From Lepidonotus clava (taxonomy: Eukaryota; Annelida; Polychaeta; Phyllodocida; Polynoidae), in assembly GCA_936440205.1 (NCBI GenBank), contig OW387145.1, positions 9,795,396 through 9,859,395 of the forward strand: DNA of 64,000 nt, given 5' to 3'. Both the position numbers and the translations under genes were made by a program. The notes beneath the pieces were generated by a model that was given only the letters and a program-made list of their open reading frames with translations, had not been told where the DNA came from and did no database searches. Below are positions 14,194 to 25,256 of the stretch, piece after piece (position 1 is the first letter of the stretch; the number at the start of each line of letters is the position of its first letter).

Positions 14194-15440
14194 GGAGGTA
14201 ATCAGGGGCCTTCTGGTCAGGATCGGCTCCGTGCATATCCGGTGTGGGAAGAAATCCTGAAACCAAATCAACAATTAGTGTCTTTCACTGCACCGTGTGA
14301 ATATCATCTAATGTGTTATCTATATCAACACAACATTAGTCTGAGGAGGGGACGATTATCAACTCCTTAAACGTATATTCCCAACATTGACCCTTCCCAC
14401 AGTACTCAGAACTTATCTGTTTAGTTATTCTTTTATTCTTTTGATTTTGCGTTCATTGAACATTTCTTTATTGATACCTACTTTAAAAAACCGTGATCAA
14501 ATTAGAGTAATTTGTTAATCTGGTATGACCACCCCAGTAATGTCGGCGCATTCCAGACCTGTTTAAGTGACCTCACTGTAACAAAATGTCAGAATGCACG
14601 TATATTCTGTCCCAGGTCCCAAGTCTGAATGTGCTCGTTGGCTGAACCGTTCGTTCAGAACTCTTCCCAAATATTAGTTCAGGTTTCCATCAGAAGGGGT
14701 TTGTATGTCTCGACCCATCTGGAACCACTTAGCGGGTTCTCAGTCAGCCAACCCTTTGTGTTTGTGGGGAGGAGAAAAAGTAAAAAAGAAAAGTTTAACA
14801 TGTATGTCAAAATCTCCCGCCTGTTTTCTGTAACATGGGATACTGAACTGAGCAAAAGATGAGCAGGTCCACATCCCTGTTCCCACATCCCTGTCCGACT
14901 CAATGTTGAAACTTTGACTTTATTCAACAGATTGCGAATGCCACTAGCCCTAATTAGAACAGAACGATGCTTTATCACCAATTCAATGAAAGGCATAGGC
15001 TATAGGCCTATATCTAAGTCTTAGCCTTTATATTCTGGTGGTAGAGGGCAGGGCAATCTGAAGGTCTTATGCCTATACGAATACTTAGGCAGGTATAAGT
15101 GGAATATTAGTGAAATGGTTCTTGTCATTGATGTATAGGTTAGATACATCTTCATTTAGCCCTCTTTCTCGTGATATATTGCCAACCCTTTTTCTTTTTA
15201 GGTCAGACGTCTTAATATGCTGCCCCGCCTTTAGACCATGGTCTAGTGTGCAGGGCCGCCGCCAGGGGTTGTTTATTTTACCGGTCAGCACACAGTGGCG
15301 CCCAGGGCATTATGGGTAGTTTGTGGTCCACAGGTTTTTACCCTTGCCACACCCCTAACATCTCCTCTCACATCTCACCAACTCCGGGTCAAGTCCAAGG
15401 ACCCTTTAGCACTCTGATGACTGCAGCCTCTCTTTGAGAA

Positions 15441-15454
15441 GTAACCATGGAAAC
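15441..15454. promoter_or_regulatory. RFX X-box GTAACCATGGAAAC
   Basis: Full match to the RFX consensus, 1.25 kb from the perfect site at 14180. Confidence 0.35.
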
Positions 15455-18400
15455 ACGGTTCTAATCCTGATATTGACGGTTCCTGGCGTGCAGAACGGTT
15501 CACCCACTTTGTTCCTTCCACTCTCCGTGGGCAACAGGTGCAAACAACCTCCGCCCAATTTCAGTTCTAGTTCATTACTTAGGTACTGTGCTTGGAGAGT
15601 CTAACTTCCTCCAGGGTCTGTTTCTCATTATTACAGAGGTCAAGGTCACCTTCTAGCCCCCTGCCCGTCCACACGGTGGCGACGTCTAGCGGAACATTTG
15701 GCGTCAGTTTGAATTAGGCTCACTTCTTGTTAACAAGCCTAGAAATAGGCCTCAGTCCTTAGGCCTGGTACCGTTAATCTCGGGTCTATTTCACGTGAGT
15801 TTGTGTGGGTGTTCTGTGTAACGAACACACCTGCCACTTTGGGGTTTACCTAACCAAAGTAGACCGCTTTATTAGATGGGAGATGAAAAGCCATCTGTTG
15901 TTTGTTAAACCTGTCTTGCATTTTCTTTTTGTAGTTTATCTTAAGTATATGAAGTACTTCTCCACTTTACAGCATCCCTTGATTACGACGTCAGTCCCCT
16001 TCAGTCAATAATGGCACATAATGAACAATGTTCCTTGAGTCCTTCAGATATAAGCGGTTGCGTCAAACTGAAGTTCCCAAACATAGTTCACAGTGAGAAC
16101 AGCTGAAACATTGAAATGTTGAAATGAATTTAGAAGATGAATGAGATGGTTATGCAGCAGGGCATTGAACCCCAAATCCATCTTTACTACTCGTCTTTCA
16201 CCCTTGTAAGCGAAGTAAAAGGTTTGCAGCAGGGAACTGAACAGAACGCAGCTAGACAGTTTTGCTGGGATCATGGAGAGTAAAATAAGACTTACAAGTC
16301 TTACTAAACATAAAAGATAAAATATTATGTAGGATTGTCATGTTAGCTACAGCTGGAAAGGACTTTCCCTGATTCCAAGTCTAGGGCTCACATATTTGCA
16401 CGTTTTGCATGGACAGCTACATGCCAAAGCCAAGAGTGAGTGTATTATTGAAAAGACAAACATGTCTTTCTTATTCCCAACAGGTAGGGATTCGACACTC
16501 TCTGGGGGGGTTGGGTGGTAGTGAGCAATTGTGTTTGACATTATTATTGGTGTTTTTAAATTAAATTTTGAGGTACTGCAGGAAGAACCCAACTACATGT
16601 ACTTTCAAAAATAGGTGAAATAGTCTGTATTGGACTTGTGGTTTTAAAGCCTCAATGTCGGTAATAATATGTGGGTCCTATAGAAATGTCCGATGGTCCT
16701 CTGAATTCATGGTTAGCCTGAATCCACCTGCCTTTAACATATAGCGGCCTTTTACCTCTCGAGAGGAGATCGACTTACCACACAATGTATTGAATGTAAA
16801 AAGCAACAGTCATTACATCGTTCCGTGCTATGTAAACAAACAAGAGCGGCCTGAGAAATGGCGCTCTGTGCCTCTCAAAGTGTACATGGTGCAGGGAAAA
16901 ATGTGGGGGATAAAGGAGGGCGTGTGTCTGTGGGTGGAGGCGGGAGGTGTTTGTTGGCTCTCGGCGTGTTTTCTCCCTCTGTCAACGGGACTCAGAGCTC
17001 TCCTGTCACCCACTGGAGGGAGGAGGGGGGGGGGGATCCCGAGTGGGGAACCTATGCCTCATGTTGGATTTAATAAATAACTGGACGGTCGCTTGATGAT
17101 GTCTCAAGGAAATGTCAATATCCAGGGATTATGTCAAAAAAAAATTCTTCATGCGAAAATCACATAATTTTTGCTTTTAATGTGTGATTGGGACTTTCCA
17201 ATAAATTGCCAATAAAAGTGCACTACTTTAGTCTTCGAATTTTGAAATGTCCAGTCCATGAATTAGGGAATAAATCCTTCTTTCCGGAAATGGTATATCA
17301 TAGGTAAGCAAATCCGTATAGGGGTTTCGATTAATCTAAAGTGCCATTTACCATTATTATTCCCTAACCCTCTCCCTGTATGTCCCATTTCAATTTCTTT
17401 ATAAAAAACACACTTTTCCCATGTCATTGGATCTATTAAATCCCCACGTGATGTCCGCTTATCTGATTTAGAAAAAAAGACATGTCGCCGCGTAGAATTA
17501 AAAAATGATTCAAACGGCCGTGTCGATTTTAGCGATGTGGAGGGACAGTTGGGGACACGGGGAGTTTAAAGCCGTGAGGAATGGTGTCGCCGAACATGTC
17601 TGACGGCCAGACGGGCGAAAAAACGGGGTGGGCTGAATGGGGGAGATGTGTGGTACACTCACTCTCCTGTGTGTTGACGTTTTTTGGGGACTCAGAGAGC
17701 TATTCCTGCTCAACATTCCCACAGCGACAGCAAACATAAGAAACTTTAAAGTCATGATATTTGGAAATTGAACAAAGTAAAGTTATGGAAAACTCGTGTT
17801 AAACTTTCGCGGAATTTAATCCACTTCAAAGAAATCGATGATTTTCTGGTCGGGGTCGGCCCAGATCCCAAGGTCCAGAGTGCGCTGAACAATTTCGTGC
17901 GTCCAACAAACTAATTGTGCAGGAGTATCTGAAAAGATGTCAGGGATTGGGGTTAGAGGGTAGAAAATCAGTTTGTTTTGAGACCATTTACTTTACTTAT
18001 TGCATCCTTTACTTTGTTTTTTTTAAACTTTAAACTTTCTAACTTTTCCTTTGTAAGTCCACCTGCCCGGATCCATTGGGGTCAATCGGCGGCTGGTGAC
18101 AGGCTGAGACGTCATTACTAATAAACTGGTGGTGAAGTTAAGGAAATCAGGGCTGACACGGAGGAAAATCCAATTTCAACCTAAACACATCCGACATCAA
18201 GCCTTAATTCAAACCAGGTGGAACCGAAACGCACTAACTTTTTTTTAAACCTCGACGAAAAGCAGAAAAGGACTTAAAATACACTTTTTCAATTTTGTCG
18301 TGCTCTGCTAGCGGAAAGACCTCAACCAAGCAATGGGTATATATATATATGGGTTCCTACGGTTGGGAACGAGACGTCTGTCGGAGAGTTCACTGCGCAG

Positions 18401-19934
18401 GCTAAAAAAAAGGTGTATAATCACAACTCTAAAATAAGATCCACACGAAAATGATACTCATACATGCTATTGCTTTTTTTTTTACTTCAAAAATATTACC
18501 AAAGAAAAGTTGTTAGCGCACACCATTAAAAACGCCAAAGGCGTCCAAGGCGTCCACGCAGATACAGCTAAGATGTCAAATAATTGCAAATGGAATGAGG
18601 CGGGAACAAGTGCCTGTTCAGGAACAAACAGAAAATATTAAACACTTTTCAGGAGTTAACATCCTACAGGGTACACAAAGACGTGGTGCTTTCACTACCT
18701 GTCCCTTGGCCGTGTTAAGTGATTCGCGGCGGAGATTCGCACCATTAGCGGGCCCTGAGCTCTGGTCGACGGGCGCGTGCTGCCGCATCGGACCGCCACA
18801 TTAGGTTTTTTTCGGGGGTTGGGGGGCTTCTACACGTGATCAGGGCTTTAAGGCACATTTACATTCTGCAGAGTCACAACCTGGTGTCCAACTCACTGGT
18901 GGTCTGGTCATGTTAGTACACATACACACGACGACTTTGCTTTCTTTTTCTAGTCCTGATGAAGTGTATGGACGATGTGGTTTAGCTATAGGTCAGACCA
19001 ATCGAAATTCAATAAAGGAAGGAGGTTAAATTGGATCTGGATTTTTTCACTAAAGATTTAATTGATAACCTTGATACATTGTAACCAATGCTGAGTTCAC
19101 GAGGCCTGTCAAAACCGTGCGTCCCATACCCGGGACAAACACAGAAAACCAAAAAAAAAAGAAAAAGAGACATGACTGAAAACAGAAGTGAATAACTACA
19201 AAAGATGTTATCCAAAGACGCACCTAAAATCTGGAGGGCTAGTTGCAGGGTCGTTGCTCGGAAAATCATCAAGTTGATTGTTAGTCAAACAGTCGACAAA
19301 TCATTTGTCAAACAATCTCGGCAAATAATTAAAAAGTCAGTTACTTAAAGCATTTAGCAGAACTAGTCACTGCGAAAAATAAAACACCATGGTACACTTC
19401 TGTGAGGAAGAAGACATCTAAGAAAAACTCAACTGCATGGTTACTGGGTGACGGTTAAACTGGGTCCAGGGAGGTTCTTTAAAACCCCAAAATCGAATAA
19501 AGAAAAGGAAATAGTCTTTGCTGTAACTATAAAGTCATAAAATAATCCAATGTCTGCAGCCGATTTACAGACCAAGGTGTGTTTTATGATCAGAGGTGTG
19601 ACCAACCCCCCTATTATCGCCCAGAGACCTGGGGGCACTGCCCCCTGCCGGCGTCTGGAGGAACCTCCAACGGTCCCAGTTGTCTGTCTGTGTGTCGGCG
19701 TTCTCCACCGTTTTAGACGCTTAATGGGGACAGTTAAGTCATAAACGAGATATCTCTCCTCACCTCAGATGTCCTTTGTCTGTAAAGTAACACCAAGTGA
19801 TGATTTAAATCCCTCTCACCCCTTCAGTCCTTCTGGACGATGTCCAAGTGTAGAAAACTGAGGTGTCACTCTTTCTTGGGGAATTCCCCTCATAATGCAT
19901 TGCCTAAAAAGAATGAATCGTAAATTACAAGTTT

Positions 19935-20140
19935 AAAACTTGAGTCTCAATGCTTTGACATTGTCAAATAATTATAGTGCTAAACGATGAGAAGCTACAT
20001 GTGAGGTCCCATTGTGGAGACGGAGTGTCTTCCTGACGGTATTCTCAGCTCCTAAAAACTGAGTAATAAATGCCAGATTTAAAACTTTACTCTTCATGCT
20101 TTGACATAATGATAAACGATGAGAAGCACCATGTGAAACT
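19935..20140 (+). repeat. Diverged local duplication
   Basis: TTTAAAACTT, ATGCTTTGACAT and AAACGATGAGAAGC, then CATGTGA, occur in the same order at 19930-20005 and 20075-20140. Non-coding. Confidence 0.5.
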
Positions 20141-21909
20141 TGGCAGCTGCATAAGAGGGATATCATATAGCAAGTTAAATGTGTTCACAGTCCGGTGCAA
20201 CAAGACTGTATTTTACATCATTTTGACCGTATAGTAACTTAAAATGCACCTGTACGGGACATTAAAATATAGACCTTGTGCAGATGTGGTAACGTGGCTA
20301 TGTTTTGACGATCACCATGTCAAAACTATTATAACCACGTGGTTATTCGTTATACCTAAGATAGTGCATTTTAAAGGATTATATGATTTATATCATGATT
20401 TCATTATAAGTTTAATTTGTTGGGTTAATTTTGTTCTTGGCGATTATAATTTGCAATAACGGTAGCTATAGATTGATCACCAATAAGGTGACCTCCCCAT
20501 TTTGAGAAAGTATGGCATCATCTGGACAACTTCTGTATGTGTAAAATGGGGGAAAGATCAGCAGAAAAAGGATTTACACTGAAAATCTTGGTGTCACCTC
20601 ACCTTGGTCAAGAGAAAACCCAAAATGACTAAAAATGCTACCCCTTTTTACTTCCCTTGCTGAGCTCAGATTCAGAAATGCAGACATATCTCCGTCCCTG
20701 CTGGGATAACATCTGTCTTTGTCGGAGGGCTGTGCAGGGGTGATATTTTGTCTGTTTAGATTAAAAACAAGTAAGAAAATGCTTTTAGGGGAGCGTCGCA
20801 CAGGTATTTCATCTGGTCTCCCGGCCAGGGGGTGGCCATAAGCATCCTTTCACGAGGAGGGGTTTAACTTTAGAATGTGAATGTGAGCTACGGATACCTC
20901 CCCAGCCACACATAGACATTGTTTTTTATGTATCTTTTTTTCTGACAGAGGGATAAATCAGACTAAGTCTACTTTTTAAAGATCCCCTCATTGCGAAAGT
21001 TAATGTATAATCTTGATTCATTCTGACCCGATGATTAATTTTTATTGCACACAGATAGAGTCTGTTGTGAAGTGTTGAAATTTAAAATTTACAGCTGTTC
21101 TAAAGATTTTCTCCCATATACAGGTTGCGACTACGGTCGGCTGTTTGGGGCCTTGGGGATATTGCGTCTGTGTATGGGTGTGAGCCTGTAGGTGGGACTC
21201 TATACAAGTATTCTGTACCAAATAGAGTATTATGTTCAGCCCCAGTACTATACCTCGAACCTCTCCCGTTCTTACCCTCCCGTTCTTATCAGTGAACGTG
21301 TTAAATTTCGTGTGGTACAAATTTCTGTGCATTTTGCACACTGCTAGTAACCAGGTAAATAATATGTGAATATTAAAAAAATGATTTGTTAATGTTAGTT
21401 TAATCGAACCAGCAAAGGCATGAACATGTTAATTTGCAAAAAAAAAAGAAATCGCATTAAGGCTGCATGCCTACACGAACGTTTAGGTGCGCGAAATGTG
21501 CAAGTTGACACCATCCTTAGAACCCATCATCCCCGGCGGGGACGGTCTTTGGGTGGTTTGAGGGGCCCTTACACCCCACATCTTCACACTCCATACTTCC
21601 ACACCCCACATCCCAACACCCTGCCACCCACACCGGGCACCCACACCACACACCACACACCCTACACCCAACCCAGCCTCGCACCTACCCCGCCCACCTC
21701 CACCCTCATTGTTTTATTACCCCTCATTGACCTTTCTCAACTCACCAGTCTCAGGGCTTTCTGGCCTCACACCCCTAGTCCCCGACCTCCCAAACCGCCC
21801 AGGGCCAGGGGGGCAAGGTGGGTAAGGGACCGGGGGTAAGGGCCACTATGAGTCTTGGTCTTATCATCTCTGGGGTCGGCTCTTGGGTCGGTGGGTACAG
21901 GAGCACTCT

Positions 21910-22010
21910 GCCACTTTACCATCTCAACCTGAGAATTATCCCTGTGCTGTAGCTGCCACCGGGTCAGCCCGAGGGGTTCAAACCACACCAGCTAAAATCA
22001 CCGGACTATT
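21910..22010. repeat. Dispersed repeat, copy 2
   Basis: Partner of 11290-11420: TGCTGTAGCTGCCACCGG, then CAAACCACACCAGCTAAAATC and ACCGGACTAT. The source family is not recognised. Confidence 0.45.
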
Positions 22011-22175
22011 TTTGAGCAACTGGGTGTAGTAATCTTAAAATATTAGTACATAAAATATAATAGTTAGAGGCGCACATAGCAGAGTCAGTTCTCACAGATT
22101 GTCTTTACTGGCGTGGAGGGCCATCTCGTTGCAGAGTAGAGCACGGACAGGAGGAGGTTTTAACCTGGACTAAAC

Positions 22176-22209
22176 CAGAGAGAGTAAAGTTAAAACTTTA
22201 CTCTCTCTG
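22176..22209. mobile_element. 34-base palindromic mini-insert
   Basis: CAGAGAGAGTAAAGTT and AACTTTACTCTCTCTG form 16-base perfect arms around two bases. It is flanked by ACTAAAC on the left and GCTAAAC on the right, a probable 7-base target duplication with one change. A sister copy is at 22409. Confidence 0.5.
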
Positions 22210-22408
22210 GCTAAACCAACGAGTATAGACAGAAGAGAATTTAAGCTTTGCCCGAATACCCAGTGATTTGAGGAAAAAAGGCAGGATTTTGAACCCATAT
22301 AATTTAGCGTTTTAAGAAAAAAATTGGGTTATTATTTTGGTCCAAAGTCCAACAAAAAGGTTATTTTTTCTTTTGGTTTTTAGGTTGGATAACACTGATG
22401 GGTTACAC

Positions 22409-22440
22409 CAGAGTGTAAAGTTAAAACTTTACTCTCTCTG
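22409..22440. mobile_element. 32-base palindromic mini-insert, second copy
   Basis: Almost the same palindrome as at 22176 (CAGAGTGTAAAGTT then AACTTTACTCTCTCTG). Flanked on both sides by an exact GTTACAC, unrelated to the flank of the first copy, which suggests two separate insertion events. Confidence 0.55.
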
Positions 22441-24043
22441 GTTACACGTTCTGTATCCAAATGACCCCCGACGTCCACCCGTGAGGGTAACACCCCCGGG
22501 GCGTCCTGACTCCCCCGCCGCCCGCTAGGGGGCAGCAGGGTGGACAGGTAGGTACAGGGAGAGAGAACAATGTCTGGGATAAATGCAGGGTGTGGGGGAA
22601 AAATATAGGAATTATGGAAGGGGAGGAGAGGTCGAGAAGGAAAAAAGTAATAAAGGGGTAAGGACAGAAGTTATGGAAGTAGAGGGGAAGGTCGAGAAGG
22701 AAAAAAAAGGCTTGAAGGGGGTCTCCCTGGGGCGGTGAGGGTTCCCGTGTATTACATGCTGCTGGAACTAAAGAGGGGTCGTCAAGGGGTCTCCCCTCTC
22801 TAAAGGATTCCCCTCCGGGATCTCCCCCTCCGGTTTCCCCCAAAAGCTAATTACTCAGCCATGATTACCAAATCCAGGGTAAACCTGTCTCATTAAAAAT
22901 ATCGCAATCTGATGTAATTAGATTTTGAAATTCGCGACTGTTCTCAGGGCATATAATGTCCCCCGGCCTTAATCATTTCCTAAACATGGTTTGTTTACTA
23001 TACAGGGTTCTTCCTAGAAAAAGATTTTGAGTATCGAAAGCCCCATTTTCTTTATCTTAAGGGGGGCATTTTTTGAAAATCATGGGCTAATTTTACCAAG
23101 TCTTATGAACATTTCTGTAATTTTAATGCGGGAATGGCCTCCTCTAAGTCAAACGAATGCGGGAATTAAATTCCTGATGCGAGAATCCCGCATCCAGCAT
23201 GCCTAGGAAGATCCCTGACTATATTCAAACATCCCAGTACAAATCCAATGCGTACGTTGGGCTCATGAGGATGGGGGTGGGTGGGTGGCTCTCAAGAATT
23301 CATGAAAAAAAATGCGCACGTAATTAATAGCTGGCCTTACTCCACCCCTGTAGGTCTCGCCGCCTGCCCTCGTCTATAATCTGCCCTATACGTCAGAAAC
23401 CCGATAGTCCAGCGGGCAGGGGCGACCAAACCCGATAGTTTGATTCCTGACCCTCAAACTGACCCCTCATTTATTGGACGACCCGATCCGGGGGTCGTAC
23501 AGGTATCAGGTGCGTTTACCCCGGTGTAAAGGTCGGCTCCAGCCATGTGGCCGGGAGTCGCGAGATCTGAAGGTTGAAGCTGGGACCTCCACGGGCGGTA
23601 CAGTTTACTAACCTTAAAAACTTTACCAGATTGGGATAAAATATTTACCCAAATATAACAAAGTAATTACTTATTTATTCAGAAAATTAGAAAATACTTA
23701 AAACATAAATGTAATGGGGACTAAATAATTATCAAGGAACATCTGATCAAACTGAAAACCACTGTTTCGTTTCGGCAAGAAACGTTGAGGCTAGGGTGAC
23801 GATTCTCCGATTAACAACACAACACCAAAGCTGGCCCAAGCATAGGACACTTGTTTGCTAAAGATCTCCCAGTCTAGTCTATACACCATGCGGGGATCTT
23901 CATACTTTAACCCTAAATCCCGCGGTGTCCCTCGCCGCATTCCTGGCGACACCTAAGCCCCTGTGATGTCCGCCCGCCCCGCAGTCCTCCAATATTTCTC
24001 CTCACACCTCAACTCACCCAAATCTCCAAGACAAACCCCGCAG

Positions 24044-24055
24044 GGTCACGTGACC
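24044..24055. promoter_or_regulatory. E-box palindrome GGTCACGTGACC
   Basis: Second identical copy, 1.2 kb before the first visible receptor exon, followed within 10 bases by another GGTCACG half. A candidate regulatory site only. Confidence 0.35.
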
Positions 24056-24736
24056 GTAAAGGTCACGGGAGGTCAGGGCCGAGAACGAGGCGCGGCGCCA
24101 CCGTGGAATGTCAATCCGTTTGTTGGGGTTGCCTTCTAGCGTTTATGTGTGGTAAAACGAAAATAAACCAGAAATAATTATGGAAATTTTAACTTGTGCT
24201 TGTGTCCAGATTGACTCATTCCAGCGGTTTAAAACAAACAGCTCAAGGTGATGTGGTCACCTCTTTTTTTTCAGAGATTCTTGTTCATTTATTCCTATTC
24301 TATCAATTGGGAGCACGATATATAGAAAAGAAAGAATGCTGTGCAATTTGTATTAGGAATTTGGGTAGGGGAAAAGAATAATTATGTGGTATTTATCAAG
24401 TGATTTGTCCCTAGCATGAATTTAAATTAGGGTGGGGCCATGGGTCGAGCTGAATTTCCACCCCCCCACCCCCCCTAAACTTTAGCCCCTTCAAGCTAAT
24501 AAACATAACATATGGCATACCCAAAACATATGGCATAGACCCTAGCCTGACTCTGTTGGAGACATCAGCAATGTCAACCAGGTACAACTTCTGTTTCCTT
24601 TTTGTTACCATGTGAACTGTTCCGTCATCACACTGTCACCATAGGCACAGCTGATCTGGCATAAAAGGAAGTTGCAACACTCGGAGAGCCACTTTGAAAT
24701 CGTGGTCGTTGAATAAGGCACACTTTGCCATGTCTT

Positions 24737-24978
24737 TTAAGCCCCATACCCACGAGGCGATTTTGACCAGTCAGCCGATTCACTGATGCTAAAATCGGCC
24801 GACTTTACCAGAAGAGTCGGCTGACTTGAGCACCGACTCTTATCAAACACACATATTTCAATATGACATACTGACTGGTAATCTAAATTGGTGCTGAAAT
24901 CGGCTGACTTTATCGGAATAATCGGCTGATTCTAGTCGGCCGATCCAGTCAAATTCGCCTAGTGGGTATAATGCTTAA
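24737..24978. mobile_element. 242-base MITE with TTAA ends
   Basis: Terminal inverted repeats of about 29 bases: the left reads AAGCCCCATACCCACGAGG, and the right, reverse-complemented, AAGCATTATACCCACTAGG. TTAA is found at both outer ends, which fits a piggyBac-like target preference. The interior is built from further inverted TCGGC(C/T)GA words and has no coding frame. Confidence 0.75.
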
Positions 24979-24979
24979 A

Positions 24980-25235
24980 AGTTCCAACTTGTGTGTAGTT
25001 AACTAACCAATTCCAACTTGTGTGTTTAACTTACCTGTTCCAACTAACTTGTGTGTTTAACTAACCAGTTACAGCTTCTGTGCTTCACAAACCAGTTCCA
25101 ACTCCTGTGTTCAACTTACCAGTTACAACTTTAGAGTTTAACAAACCAGTTACAACACTTGTGTTACCAACCAGTTACAGCTTCTGTACTTCAGAACCCA
25201 ATTTTAACTTCTGAACTTCTGTGTTTAACGTCCCT
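24980..25235 (+). repeat. Degenerate minisatellite before the first visible receptor exon
   Basis: About eight imperfect units of 25-37 bases built on ACCAGTTACAACT and TCTGTGTTTAAC words. It runs almost to the splice acceptor at 25256. The word ACCAGTTACAACTTC also occurs inside the adjacent exon (25302-25316). Confidence 0.75.
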
Positions 25236-25256
25236 CTTTCCTTCTCCTCTCACCAG

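Larger units (their letters stand above)
10011..24736. other. Non-coding, no gene seen
   Basis: Alternating AT-rich DNA and GC-rich blocks (about 10180-10720, 11260-11730, 12230-12440, 13790-14240, 21540-22000, 22450-22850, 23340-23600, 23900-24100). I looked for a signal-peptide exon ending one base into a codon that could join 25257 and found none convincing. Small repeats and motif sites are listed separately. Confidence 0.55.

Noticed and set aside
21420-21839. 139-codon His/Pro/Thr-rich open frame
   Set aside because: Driven by a CACACC-type low-complexity tract; the reverse strand is open too. No start context or splice signals.
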